DNA of 18,525 nt from Candidatus Methanoperedens sp. (GCA_026552835.1 JAPMTY010000004.1:1-18525), one strand, 5' to 3'. Counted from the first letter of the stretch, positions 1 to 7,426 are shown. Program-made: numbers and translations. Notes: generated by a model from the letters alone, not told the origin.

Positions 1-267
1 GAATAAATCATAAACGATTGTCCAGAATTGCCCGATGTTGACCAGAAATAAGAGCAAGATGAAGGGGGCGATATACAAAAAAACCTTCCTTAATTCCCTT
101 TCATAACTGAAAGCAACCTTAAGGGAAAGCAAAAACGCGATAAAAAGTGATACAAGCATCATATTTACCGTGTAAATCCCCGCGACGTTACGCGGCAGAA
201 GCAAAGTGATAAATGACAGAATGAGGATTGCCGGAAATGCCAGCTTCAAAAATAACCTGGGATTCAT
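1..267 (-). CDS. Membrane protein of unknown function, N-terminal part only (3' end outside window)
   Basis: Reading leftwards from an ATG at 267, the frame stays open to the window edge, giving 89 visible residues beginning MNPRLFLKLAFPAILILSF. Three hydrophobic stretches can be seen (about residues 7-22, 30-48 and 68-86), so this is a polytopic membrane protein with a basic N-terminus. It is the last visible gene of a tightly packed minus-strand series, starting 20 bp after the stop of the CPBP protease gene, and is probably cotranscribed with it. No Shine-Dalgarno sequence precedes the ATG. I do not recognise the family and the C-terminal part is missing, so no function is assigned. It could be another transporter subunit of the cluster, but nothing visible proves that. 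Confidence 0.6.
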   Translation of the reverse strand, partial: MNPRLFLKLAFPAILILSFITLLLPRNVAGIYTVNMMLVSLFIAFLLSLKVAFSYERELRKVFLYIAPFILLLFLVNIGQFWTIVYDLF

Positions 268-287
268 AAAGAATTGATTAGATTGAT

Positions 288-1037
288 TTAATTTAAGCTT
301 TGTGGATATTTTTTGATAAGCACCGTTAATGCCAGCAAGACTATGATTAACCCAAGCACTCCAGCTTCGGGCCCAAAACTGCCTCCGGTAAGTATATTCG
401 TTCCGGTAAAACTTGTTTTCATTATACCCTGCTCGCTCCTGTTCAAATTGAATATATTATATTGCAAAAAGTTCCATGCAAAATGGAATGTTATGGCCGA
501 TAAAAGCCCGTAGTTGAAATAAATTATCGAAGCGATAGCGCCAAGAAGCCCGACCACGATGAATGCAATCGTCAGTCTCTGGATATCAAGCCCGTAATAA
601 ATGAAAGACGGGACATGGATAGCCGAAAACATAAAAGATGAGAGTATGATGCCTGTCTTGATTCCGGTCTCATCAGCCAGATTTTGAAGTATATTGCCCC
701 TGAAGGAAATCTCTTCGCCAACTGCGACAAGAATCTGGAGAATAACAAACGACAAAAAGAGCATGGGATTAAAAAAATTAATGCTTTCTATCCTGACCCA
801 GCCTGCAATGATTTCAATAAGAAAAACAATCCCTATCAAAGCAATTCCGTATAACAGGCCCGGCGTCAGTTTCTTTCCCCAGAAAATGGTTTTGCTGAAA
901 TAAAAAACCACAGCAAAAATGACAATTATATACATGATATAGACAGAAACAGGAAAATCCGGAACAAGGTATAAATTCATGGAAAGCAGCCCCGCCATCA
1001 ATAAATAAAGAACAAGGCTGTTGGTTAAGGGTCTCAT
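288..1037 (-). CDS. CPBP family intramembrane metalloprotease (Rce1/Abi-like)
   Basis: The 249-residue polytopic membrane protein carries all conserved CPBP motifs: EExxxR as EEISFR at 108-113, FxxxH at 137-141 (His141), and HxxxN as HFAWN at 185-189. In the family, the glutamates and histidines form the intramembrane metalloprotease site; relatives include the eukaryotic CaaX protease Rce1 and bacteriocin-immunity proteins. The motifs are intact, so it is probably active. The start codon overlaps the stop of the upstream V4R/RecA-like gene in an ATGA arrangement (1034-1037), which suggests translational coupling. Two ABC-2 permease genes lie further upstream on the same strand, and one has its own PrsW-like protease domain. 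The substrate is unknown; cleavage of a membrane peptide or of a transporter subunit would fit the context. Confidence 0.85.
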   Translation of the reverse strand: MRPLTNSLVLYLLMAGLLSMNLYLVPDFPVSVYIMYIIVIFAVVFYFSKTIFWGKKLTPGLLYGIALIGIVFLIEIIAGWVRIESINFFNPMLFLSFVILQILVAVGEEISFRGNILQNLADETGIKTGIILSSFMFSAIHVPSFIYYGLDIQRLTIAFIVVGLLGAIASIIYFNYGLLSAITFHFAWNFLQYNIFNLNRSEQGIMKTSFTGTNILTGGSFGPEAGVLGLIIVLLALTVLIKKYPQSLN

Positions 1038-2215
1038 ACCACTTCCTGCGATGTATCGAGGGTAATCCGGTCTTTTATATGAACTTTCATCCTTTTTGTG
1101 GGAGCGATTTTCCCCCTGATTTTTGATACTATAAGGTGATTGGTAATATTGTCACCATTGATACCGACATCAAGGTCAAAAACCACATCGCTTTTATTCA
1201 CTATCATATTCTCAATATCTTTTTTATGCGTATCCTTGAAAACATAAAGATAACATATGCTGCGGGTTATGGAAGTCAAATCGTATATCCGGCTCAAAAG
1301 ACGCCTTATTTTATCCTTGTTATCAATTATGTCTATGTAATATGAAAAATTATCGATCATTATCCTGGTATCTTCATCGGCTTTCACCTGTTTTAATGAG
1401 TGTTCGGTGAACAGCGATATTTCATCATTCCTGCGAATTGATGCCGGGTTAAAATACCTGTTCACATTATCCTGTATCTCAGTATCGCTATTTGGCCCGA
1501 TGACGAACCTGCAGTTTGAAGTCCCCACTGCATGACACTGCGTTTCGTATGCGCTCATCTCGGTGTCAAGAAGCGATGAAAGAAGCCCCGCAAAAAGACC
1601 CGCATGATAATAACAAATCCCGTCTTTAAATCCCGAAAGCTCATTGCATTCAGGGCAATTAGTAAGCTCTATTGTAAATCTCTTATTCTTCGGATTGATT
1701 TCGGGAAACTGGATGCTTGAAAGTTCTTTTGTTTTCAGGAGTTTCGTGAATATTTTACTGCACAGGTCTCCAAGGACTTCAACCGCTTTTTCTTTTGTCC
1801 AGAATTCGAATTTCCAGAGTGTATCTTTCGGGAGTTTTATGCTGTCCACAAACAATTTTGCGTCGTTTTTCGCATTGGTATAGGATAGTTCATACAGGTT
1901 CTTTTTGAATGTGAGGGGCTGCTTCTCTTTTTCTTCATAATTGAATTTGCTGTAAATATCTACAAAAGAGATATTGCCGGTTTCAAATCCGAATTCTTTT
2001 GCATTGGATACTATATTTTCAGGCTTGCGCTCCGTAGTAAAGTAAAGAACTTTCCCGACCGATGAAAGCTGGTAAATCAAAACTTCAGCCATGGATTTCG
2101 GGTTAATAAGACAGCAAACCATGGAACCTGAAGGTATTCCGCCCCCAAGTGCACTGTCTAAAAGGTGCACTCCCGAGGACTTTATACCGGTTATTCCTTC
2201 CTGTGGCAGTTTCAT
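1034..2215 (-). CDS. RecA/KaiC-like protein with degenerate P-loop and inserted V4R domain
   Basis: This 393-residue protein starts like a KaiC/Rad55-type RecA fold (GVHLLDSALGGGIPSGSM at 15-32). Where a GxxGxGKT P-loop is expected it has INPKSM near 37-42, so ATP binding is doubtful. Residues about 100-240 form a V4R (4-vinyl-reductase-type) domain, recognised from CPEC at 187-190, the GICYYHAGLFAG segment at 199-210, and Cys227 and Cys235. The RecA fold then resumes with a Walker-B-like strand RIMIDNF at 284-290 and the usual C-terminal strands (NHLIVSKIRG and following). V4R domains are thought to bind small hydrophobic ligands and may bind metal through their cysteines. A sensor or regulator role for the neighbouring exporter and protease genes is inference. 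The stop overlaps the start of the CPBP gene by ATGA. Confidence 0.8.
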   Translation of the reverse strand: MKLPQEGITGIKSSGVHLLDSALGGGIPSGSMVCCLINPKSMAEVLIYQLSSVGKVLYFTTERKPENIVSNAKEFGFETGNISFVDIYSKFNYEEKEKQPLTFKKNLYELSYTNAKNDAKLFVDSIKLPKDTLWKFEFWTKEKAVEVLGDLCSKIFTKLLKTKELSSIQFPEINPKNKRFTIELTNCPECNELSGFKDGICYYHAGLFAGLLSSLLDTEMSAYETQCHAVGTSNCRFVIGPNSDTEIQDNVNRYFNPASIRRNDEISLFTEHSLKQVKADEDTRIMIDNFSYYIDIIDNKDKIRRLLSRIYDLTSITRSICYLYVFKDTHKKDIENMIVNKSDVVFDLDVGINGDNITNHLIVSKIRGKIAPTKRMKVHIKDRITLDTSQEVV

Positions 2216-2230
2216 TTTAAGGTCATTGCT

Positions 2231-2248
2231 CTCTTTAATTATTTATGT
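2231..2248 (-). promoter_or_regulatory. Possible internal promoter of the V4R gene
   Basis: On the minus strand the sequence ACATAAATAATTAAAGAG contains an A+T-rich TATA-like core (about 2238-2245) 23-30 nt ahead of the ATG at 2215. That is the spacing for an archaeal promoter giving a leaderless or very short-leader transcript. It lies in the only non-overlapping gap (48 bp) between the second permease gene and the V4R gene, so the downstream genes could be expressed separately. Confidence 0.35.
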
Positions 2249-2263
2249 GTTGTGTGATTCATT

Positions 2264-3322
2264 TCAGGATATTTTTACTTTTTTCAAATAGACATACAAA
2301 GGAATTGAAAAAGCTACATAACCCGCACAGAAAGCAAGCGCTTCGGTGCCGATTGACCCGGCTGATAATCTTGTAACCAGGTTAAAAGGCGAGTCGGCAA
2401 AGAGATATCCTGCAAGAAACATGAGGATGAGGATAAGGGAATACAGGTACTGCGCGATCAATCTTTTCTTGTATTTGACTGCAATAATCGCCCCTAAAAC
2501 AACAACAATGACCGCTATTATGCTTGACAATAACAGGATAATTGCAATATTATTTACAACAACTCCGTTAAAACTCACAAGCGCCAGCCATAAAAGGGCC
2601 TGAAGTGGAACAATAAGCACGGCTGTGAGCATCTTGCCATTTACTATCTCTCCGAACGACGCAGGAGAAACCAGCAGCAGTTCCATCGTCTTTCGTTCAA
2701 ATTCCTCGGTGAACATATCAATGATTAATCCGCCTGAAATGAAAACCGGCGTGAAGACCAGCAACGGTATGAGTATGCCGTATATGAATTCAAAATAGGT
2801 GGAGGTTTTTTTGGGAACTGAATCTGTATAAAGCCTGACCGGTTCAAAACCGATTCGCTGGCTCCTTATATCCCTGACATAATTTTCGTAATCCTCAAGA
2901 GGTTTTTTTAATTGCAGCGTTACAAATGTGCCCCTGATGTCAGATTTTGGAAGATAGATATCTATGCGGATTAGCTCTGTTCCCGATGAACTCACATTCG
3001 GGATTACCACCACTCCGTCTATTTTATTATTGTCAAAATCTGAAAGCGCAGAGGCGAGGTCCTGGTAATAATAAACATTGACCTGGCTTTTTTCAATGAA
3101 ATTCCTTAGTTCCCCATCGCCAACGATTCCCACGTTTGCAACCTTCTCATCATAATTCGAAAGTGCAGACGGGTCAAAAAAAGAGGCAAGACCGACAACA
3201 AGCAACGATGAAAATGACGCTATAAGCAGCTGGACTATGATGGCAAGGATAAGGGTCCTCTCTTTGAGAAGTGAATTCATCTCCTTCTTCGCGATAACAA
3301 GCGTATTAGCCAAAAACGACAC
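2264..3322 (-). CDS. ABC-2 type transporter permease (NatB-like)
   Basis: The 352-residue protein has a typical ABC-2 layout: a first membrane helix at about 22-48, an extracytoplasmic domain at about 50-175, then five or so helices to the C-terminus. The cytoplasmic segment EEFERKTMELLLVSP (206-220), just after the second helix, matches the conserved region that contacts the ATPase in NatB-like permeases. The start codon lies inside the 3' end of the upstream permease-protease gene (17-bp overlap, 3306-3322), so the two are translated from one message and probably form a heterodimeric channel. The partner ATPase is the divergent gene at 5098-5979. The substrate cannot be told from sequence; sodium, lipid, peptide or toxic compounds are all transported by members of this superfamily. 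Confidence 0.9.
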   Translation of the reverse strand: MSFLANTLVIAKKEMNSLLKERTLILAIIVQLLIASFSSLLVVGLASFFDPSALSNYDEKVANVGIVGDGELRNFIEKSQVNVYYYQDLASALSDFDNNKIDGVVVIPNVSSSGTELIRIDIYLPKSDIRGTFVTLQLKKPLEDYENYVRDIRSQRIGFEPVRLYTDSVPKKTSTYFEFIYGILIPLLVFTPVFISGGLIIDMFTEEFERKTMELLLVSPASFGEIVNGKMLTAVLIVPLQALLWLALVSFNGVVVNNIAIILLLSSIIAVIVVVLGAIIAVKYKKRLIAQYLYSLILILMFLAGYLFADSPFNLVTRLSAGSIGTEALAFCAGYVAFSIPLYVYLKKVKIS

Positions 3323-5054
3323 CCCTGACCAGGTAAAGATTATAAGAAGCGTGGATTACCGAAGCAAGGACAAGAGACGCCAGGTAATTCTTTGTTCCAA
3401 AATATCTCATGCTGAGGGAAGCAGCGGTCGTTGAGGAGATATGTAAAAGCAATGGAAAAACAAGAAGCCCTATCCCCATTACAGACCCGAAGACCGAGCC
3501 CGCGATACTTGCTACGACCACAAGCAGCAATACTTTTTCACCTACAAAAAATCCGGCGCCTGATAAAATCCCGAATTTCAGGGCACTGGCAGTCGAAACT
3601 TTTGCAGATTTCTTTGAAAAAACCGTATAAATCCCGACGGATTTGACAACTTCTTCTATCAAGGCTGCAAGGATGATAAAAACAAGAATCCCGATACGCA
3701 AAGGAACATTGAACATTAACACTATCAGCATCAACTGGATTGAAAATGCAAGCGGAAGAAGCGCTATGCTAAGAAAGAAAAGAGGATTTGGGACACGGGC
3801 TATGAATTCCCGGAGAGAATCCAGTAATTTAGCTCGGATTGATTTCTGTGTAAAAAGGTCTTCTTCACGGTAGATGAAAATACCGAACATGAAAACAAGG
3901 GTTGATACAAGATAAAACGGCGTGGTTGAGAAAAGGTATTCGCTTATCGAAACTGGTTCGTTCTCAAGCATTTTTACAACAAGGGTGATTGGCGAAATTA
4001 TGCTGATTGCATGGATGTTGGCGAACATCGCAGGGAAGAAAATATATCCCGAGAGAAAAACCGAAAGGAAAATCAGCACAAAACTGAGTTCCTTAAAGCT
4101 TCGCGCTATTATTGCGCCAAAGAATGCAGTTGAGAGGAACATCAACGAGACAGGAAGCAGAATAAGGATTATCCACGGGCTTCCCCCGAGCTTGAGGGTC
4201 ATGCCCGCTACCATCACAAGCGTGATTAAAAGATACGGTAAAAGCTTGCCAAGGACAATCTGGGAGGAGCTAAGCGGCGATACAAGCAATAATTCGCCTT
4301 TTCGCTTCACTCTTTCTTCCATAATGCTTGATGAAAAGAACTGAGCTATGAAATAAATCGGGAAGATGAAAATGAAGCTCAGGACGACTGATTTAAATGG
4401 AATGGGAGGATTAAAATGCGATGGGGTTGCAAGGGTCTGTTCCTGCAGGGGTGAGCTTGTTTTGAGTTGGGTGAATTCCTTTATTGAAGGAAGCTGCGTA
4501 TTTTCCGAAACAACCTTTTCCACAGCCGGTGTTTCAACGGGAGCGTTTGCCGTATTCTGGACTTTTTGAAATTCGGGAAGCTTCTGTATGGACACTGGCT
4601 GGAATGCCTGCTCTCTCGCTAAATTTTTCACGTTTAGCCATACAGGGAACGTGTCATTCAGGTCATTATAAGACAAAAGCCTCGCTTCGTCGTATTTTTT
4701 GATCGCTTTATCAAGAGCATCGAGTGCGGATATTGATTTTTGGGAATTGCTGTGGATGATTTTTGTCCCGATTATAAGGACATCAAAATTTCCCTGGTTG
4801 AACATGTATCTTGCATCGGATTCTTTTGCGACATATACGTCGAATTTGTTATCGGTCTTCAGTATCGGGGCAAGTGCGGGGTCGGTCACGATTACCCTGT
4901 AAATATTATCATTAATATGAAGCCCGGATTGCGATACGAAAAAGGATGCCGCTCCGATTAAAATGAGGATTATGACTGAAAGGACACGGGTTTTCAGGCT
5001 GAAACTTAATTGCGTTTTCCGGAATTCCCATTTTGAGATTGTCAATAATTTCAT
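3306..5054 (-). CDS. ABC-2 permease fused to C-terminal PrsW-like intramembrane protease domain
   Basis: I place the start at the ATG at 5054 (MKLLTISKWEFRKTQ), giving 582 residues; the frame is open upstream but would run into the divergent ATPase gene. The N-terminal part is an ABC-2 permease: helix 1 at about 25-41, an extracytoplasmic region at 45-220 with a Pro/Thr/Gln-rich stretch, and the coupling motif EERVKRKGELLLVSP at 246-260, nearly the same as in the next gene. After about residue 420 comes a second polytopic domain with PrsW-family signatures: EEVVK at 467-471, GFFVGE at 501-506, His538, and HASYN at 568-572. These would supply the metal and catalytic residues of an M82-type intramembrane protease. 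It appears to be one continuous polypeptide without a frameshift. An alternative ATG at 5072 would add six residues. Confidence 0.85.
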   Translation of the reverse strand: MKLLTISKWEFRKTQLSFSLKTRVLSVIILILIGAASFFVSQSGLHINDNIYRVIVTDPALAPILKTDNKFDVYVAKESDARYMFNQGNFDVLIIGTKIIHSNSQKSISALDALDKAIKKYDEARLLSYNDLNDTFPVWLNVKNLAREQAFQPVSIQKLPEFQKVQNTANAPVETPAVEKVVSENTQLPSIKEFTQLKTSSPLQEQTLATPSHFNPPIPFKSVVLSFIFIFPIYFIAQFFSSSIMEERVKRKGELLLVSPLSSSQIVLGKLLPYLLITLVMVAGMTLKLGGSPWIILILLPVSLMFLSTAFFGAIIARSFKELSFVLIFLSVFLSGYIFFPAMFANIHAISIISPITLVVKMLENEPVSISEYLFSTTPFYLVSTLVFMFGIFIYREEDLFTQKSIRAKLLDSLREFIARVPNPLFFLSIALLPLAFSIQLMLIVLMFNVPLRIGILVFIILAALIEEVVKSVGIYTVFSKKSAKVSTASALKFGILSGAGFFVGEKVLLLVVVASIAGSVFGSVMGIGLLVFPLLLHISSTTAASLSMRYFGTKNYLASLVLASVIHASYNLYLVRGVVFG

Positions 5055-5097
5055 TATGATTATGTTTATCATGGTAAATGAACAAATAAGTGTTTCT
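5055..5097. promoter_or_regulatory. Compact divergent promoter region between ATPase and permease genes
   Basis: Only 43 bp separate the two divergent start codons. Leftwards, CTTATTTG (5090-5083) is a TATA-like element about 30 nt from the ATG at 5054. Rightwards, TTATGATTATG (5054-5064) and TTTATCATG lie about 25-40 nt before the ATG at 5098. Both transcripts would have to be leaderless or nearly so, with interleaved promoters. Neither gene has a clear Shine-Dalgarno site. The assignment is by spacing only. Confidence 0.35.
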
Positions 5098-5979
5098 ATG
5101 TATGAAATTGAAGTAACATCTCTTAGGAAAGAATACGATAATTTCATAGCTGTCGAGTCTCTGGGTTTTGAAATCCAAAAAGGTGAGATTTTCGGCATCG
5201 TGGGACCGAATGGTGCTGGCAAGACCACCACTCTTAAAATGTTAAGCGGCCTGATTACACCGACTTCGGGAAGCATAAAAATTCAGGGCATGGACATTAA
5301 AAAGGATACGCAGAAGATAAAAAAGAAGCTTGGATTTCTGCCCGAGGAAAGCCCGCTGTATGAAGGGATGACTGCAAATGATTATCTTTTGTTTTTTGCT
5401 GAAATTTACGGGATTGAAAGGAAAGCGGCAGTTAAAAGAATTAATGAACTCCTAACGGCACTCAGGCTTGATGCGGCTGATAAAAAGATAGGCGAGATGT
5501 CAAAAGGGATGCAGCGTAAAGTTGCCATAGCAAGGGCGTTGATAAATGACCCTGAGTACCTGGTTCTTGATGAAATGACCTCGGGTCTTGACCCGACGAC
5601 CTCGAAGTATCTATCGGATTTTGTGCTGGAACTCAAAAAGCAGGGGAAAACGATAGTATTCAGCGCGCACAACCTTTACCAGGTGGAAAGCCTGTGCGAC
5701 CGGGTTCTTATAATGAACAAAGGAAAAGAAATAGCGATAGGCACATTGCCCGAGATAAAGAAAATGTGCGGGGCTGTCCGTTATACAATCGAGTTTGCGG
5801 TTGAGGAGGCAGTTGATTTCAAAACCGTGAAGAATAACGGGAATCTTATTGCGCAAACGAACAGCCTGGATGAATTTAACATGATTACAGGCTGGGTTGC
5901 AAAGCACAACGGGAAAATAATCGATATTAAAACCGCAGAGACTTCGCTTGAGGAGATTTTCCTCAAATTAATGAATTGA
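5098..5979 (+). CDS. ABC transporter ATP-binding protein (NatA-like)
   Basis: The 293-residue protein is a complete nucleotide-binding subunit: Walker A GPNGAGKT at 36-43, the Q-loop region with PEE at 82-84 as is common in ABC-2 exporters, the signature SKGMQ at 135-139, Walker B ending in D158-E159, the D-loop SGLD at 162-165, and the switch histidine H191. A C-terminal extension of about 80 residues is typical of NatA-like subunits. I chose ATG 5098 because homologous ATPases begin a few residues before the first strand (YEIEVTSL). The frame is open back to 4963 but those codons overlap the divergent permease gene. It should power the two ABC-2 permeases encoded on the opposite strand; no other permease is nearby. 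Confidence 0.95.
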   Translation: MYEIEVTSLRKEYDNFIAVESLGFEIQKGEIFGIVGPNGAGKTTTLKMLSGLITPTSGSIKIQGMDIKKDTQKIKKKLGFLPEESPLYEGMTANDYLLFFAEIYGIERKAAVKRINELLTALRLDAADKKIGEMSKGMQRKVAIARALINDPEYLVLDEMTSGLDPTTSKYLSDFVLELKKQGKTIVFSAHNLYQVESLCDRVLIMNKGKEIAIGTLPEIKKMCGAVRYTIEFAVEEAVDFKTVKNNGNLIAQTNSLDEFNMITGWVAKHNGKIIDIKTAETSLEEIFLKLMN

Positions 5980-5986
5980 AAATTAG

Positions 5987-6006
5987 TTTTTTATTTCTTT
6001 TTTCTT
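5987..6006 (+). terminator. T-rich tract after the ABC ATPase gene
   Basis: A run of nearly unbroken T residues begins 8 nt after the ATPase stop codon, resembling the U-rich stretches at which archaeal transcription ends. It overlaps the lysine-rich 3' end of the convergent lipoprotein gene, so the base composition is partly explained by that coding sequence. Confidence 0.4.
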
Positions 6007-6692
6007 ATATCCTTTTCCATGAGTATGCGTTTTTTCTTAAGTTCGTTAATGTTCCATCGATAATAACTCATGACAAAAATAAAGAAGATAAAAAGTGAAA
6101 AAAAGAAATAGGCCAATAATGTCGGAGCATCTTTAAGCTGGTATTTTACTGTTATTGTTCCATTATCAGGATTGGGCTTTTCCCAGATAATCACTTCCCT
6201 TCCTGACGAATCCTGCGTAATGTTATCTGGAGGCGGCTGGATGAGACCTAAAATTTTGGAGGTTGCAGAATAATTTAAAGGTAAAACCAGCCGGATCGTC
6301 CTATTTTTGGTTATCGGGTAAATAAAATCCCCGCCGCCTGGCTGTGTATATGCAACCCATCCCGAAAAGGATGAGCTAAAATTCATCCGGATATAATTTT
6401 CTCCAAGAACCGGTCCCGTTGAAGCATTGAATGAAACATTTTTACCTGAATAATCCACTGCGACCGGATTCCTGAAATTGGTTTCGGGATTGCCGTTAAG
6501 AACGAAATCAACTGAAGTTTGATTGACGACATTTTCCACTACCTGCACTGAAGAATCAGTCAGGTAAAAAACAGTTGTATTATTAAGCCCCGGAAATTCA
6601 TATTCTGCCGGATTCCCAGCCTCTATCTGCGGGTTAATGCATCCGGATACAAGTATTAAAAGCAAAATGCCAAGGAATAATTCCGGTTTCAT
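5991..6692 (-). CDS. Predicted lipoprotein with C-terminal membrane anchor (resembles DUF5803)
   Basis: Starting at the ATG at 6692 the protein has 233 residues and begins with a lipoprotein signal peptide (MKPELFLGILLLILVSGC, lipobox cysteine Cys18). The frame is open 39 codons further upstream, but that extension would bury the signal peptide. The ectodomain (19-185) carries about eight N-x-S/T sites (for example NNTT, NVS, NFS, NRT, NYS, NIT, NGT), which suggests an N-glycosylated extracytoplasmic domain. A hydrophobic helix at about 190-209 is followed by a very basic cytoplasmic tail ending in KKK, so the protein may be held in the membrane at both ends. The architecture recalls DUF5803 proteins of haloarchaea and methanogens, but this was not checked by search. 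It converges on the ABC ATPase gene with an 11-bp gap; function unknown. Confidence 0.75.
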   Translation of the reverse strand: MKPELFLGILLLILVSGCINPQIEAGNPAEYEFPGLNNTTVFYLTDSSVQVVENVVNQTSVDFVLNGNPETNFRNPVAVDYSGKNVSFNASTGPVLGENYIRMNFSSSFSGWVAYTQPGGGDFIYPITKNRTIRLVLPLNYSATSKILGLIQPPPDNITQDSSGREVIIWEKPNPDNGTITVKYQLKDAPTLLAYFFFSLFIFFIFVMSYYRWNINELKKKRILMEKDIRKKK

Positions 6693-6756
6693 TGATGTAC
6701 GGAATAATATCCGCTTCAATCTTAACCATTTCCATACCGTGGGACTGTAAAAATGA

Positions 6757-6810
6757 TTGGTTTGAAATAATTCTTTGCGTACTTTGCGCCCTGGTATGAA
6801 AATCAACAAC
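6757..6810. repeat. Dispersed intergenic repeat, copy A
   Basis: TTCTTTGCGTACTTTGCGCC at 6771-6790 is identical to 12519-12538. Similarity extends on both sides (TGGTTT...AATTC before, GGT.TGAAAA..C..CAAC after), so a unit of roughly 50 bp appears twice about 5.75 kb apart in noncoding DNA. Within it the 9-nt phrase CTTTGCGTA/CTTTGCGCC is tandemly repeated. Confidence 0.55.
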
Positions 6811-6814
6811 TAAC

Positions 6815-6834
6815 TGGTACGAACTGATACGAAC
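6815..6834. repeat. 10-bp tandem direct repeat
   Basis: TGGTACGAAC (6815-6824) is followed directly by TGATACGAAC (6825-6834), nine of ten positions matching. A weaker match, TGGTATGAAA, lies at 6792-6801, giving helical-turn spacing for at least two copies. It lies between two minus-strand genes and could be a protein-binding site, or simply part of the repeat-rich intergenic DNA. Confidence 0.4.
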
Positions 6835-6849
6835 TCACGCCGCCGGCGT

Positions 6850-7167
6850 TTATTTTTGGGGTTTCGTTTTATTGCTAATCTTTACGAGATAATAAACTAT
6901 AATGACTATTCCTGCCAAAAATGAAAAACCCAATATAGCCACCCCATACTTGGGCATGAAGTCTTTGGTCAGTTCAGTAACAGCTATCATAGCTAAAAAT
7001 ACCGTAATACCAATGAGAACAAGGGTAAAAAACTCAAGTCGCTCTGAGGATTTGGATAGTTGTTCTGTAGAGGCAGAGAGCTTTTCCATCAATTTCTCAA
7101 GTCTTTTAGATGAATCTCTTAATTCTCGAATTGCTTCATTGTCTGGACTGGCTGGGGAAGATTGCAT
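6850..7167 (-). CDS. Small membrane protein with N-terminal coiled coil
   Basis: This 105-residue protein has a charged amphipathic region at about 12-46 (heptad-like leucines in RLEKLMEKLSASTEQLSKSS) predicted to form a coiled coil, then two membrane helices at about 47-64 and 74-95, and a short basic tail. A TATA-like box 24-33 nt upstream of the ATG supports the start and expression as a leaderless or short-leader message. The layout (coiled coil plus two helices) suits a small oligomeric membrane protein, but no family was recognised. It is followed on the same strand, after a repeat-containing gap, by the lipoprotein gene. Confidence 0.7.
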   Translation of the reverse strand: MQSSPASPDNEAIRELRDSSKRLEKLMEKLSASTEQLSKSSERLEFFTLVLIGITVFLAMIAVTELTKDFMPKYGVAILGFSFLAGIVIIVYYLVKISNKTKPQK

Positions 7168-7190
7168 ACTTTCAGACTAATAATTTAAAG

Positions 7191-7200
7191 TGATATAAAG
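7191..7200 (-). promoter_or_regulatory. TATA-like box for the coiled-coil membrane protein gene
   Basis: Read on the minus strand, CTTTATATCA lies 24-33 nt before the ATG at 7167. Sequence and spacing both fit the archaeal TATA consensus. Confidence 0.5.
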
Positions 7201-7256
7201 TTACTCAAAGCCAAATTTACAAAAAAATGCAATCCCGTCGAAATTGGTAAGAGGCT

Positions 7257-7409
7257 TTATGGCAGGTAATTCTGTGCTTCTTCCGCTGGCATGCGGTGTT
7301 TCTGTGAAGCTACAAGATGCTGAAATAAATTCATCTTCCATAACGCATCAGTCATCGGATTAAATGTTTGACCACACACAGGACAAGTCCTACTCTTTTT
7401 CTCTTTCAT
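7257..7409 (-). CDS. 50-residue C2H2 zinc-finger-like protein
   Basis: Translating the minus strand from the ATG at 7409 gives 50 residues ending at a TAA at 7257-7259. The product contains CPVC (Cys9, Cys12) followed by Gln-Thr-Phe, then His31 and His38, a CxxC-x18-H-x6-H pattern that could bind one zinc ion like a C2H2 finger. The N-terminus is basic (MKEKKSRT). Many archaea encode such single-finger microproteins, with roles in nucleic-acid or protein binding, but the exact role here is unknown. A TATA-like element lies 18-31 nt upstream. The cysteine/histidine pattern makes a chance open frame unlikely. It shares a promoter-containing intergenic region with the divergent four-helix protein gene. 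Confidence 0.65.
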   Translation of the reverse strand: MKEKKSRTCPVCGQTFNPMTDALWKMNLFQHLVASQKHRMPAEEAQNYLP

Positions 7410-7426
7410 AATTCACTATCTGCTGT

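Noticed and set aside
4963..5097. Upstream extension of the ABC ATPase frame
   Set aside because: It lies antisense to the N-terminal helix of the permease gene and has no ABC ATPase similarity; the family normally begins near MYEIEVTSL.
5055..5276. Upstream extension of the permease-PrsW frame (656 codons from 5276)
   Set aside because: It would overlap the start and Walker A region of the divergent ATPase gene; the permease signature begins at MKLLTISKWEF, so ATG 5054 is preferred.
6693..6809. 39-codon extension of the lipoprotein gene
   Set aside because: It would place the signal peptide and lipobox internally and reads through the dispersed repeat.
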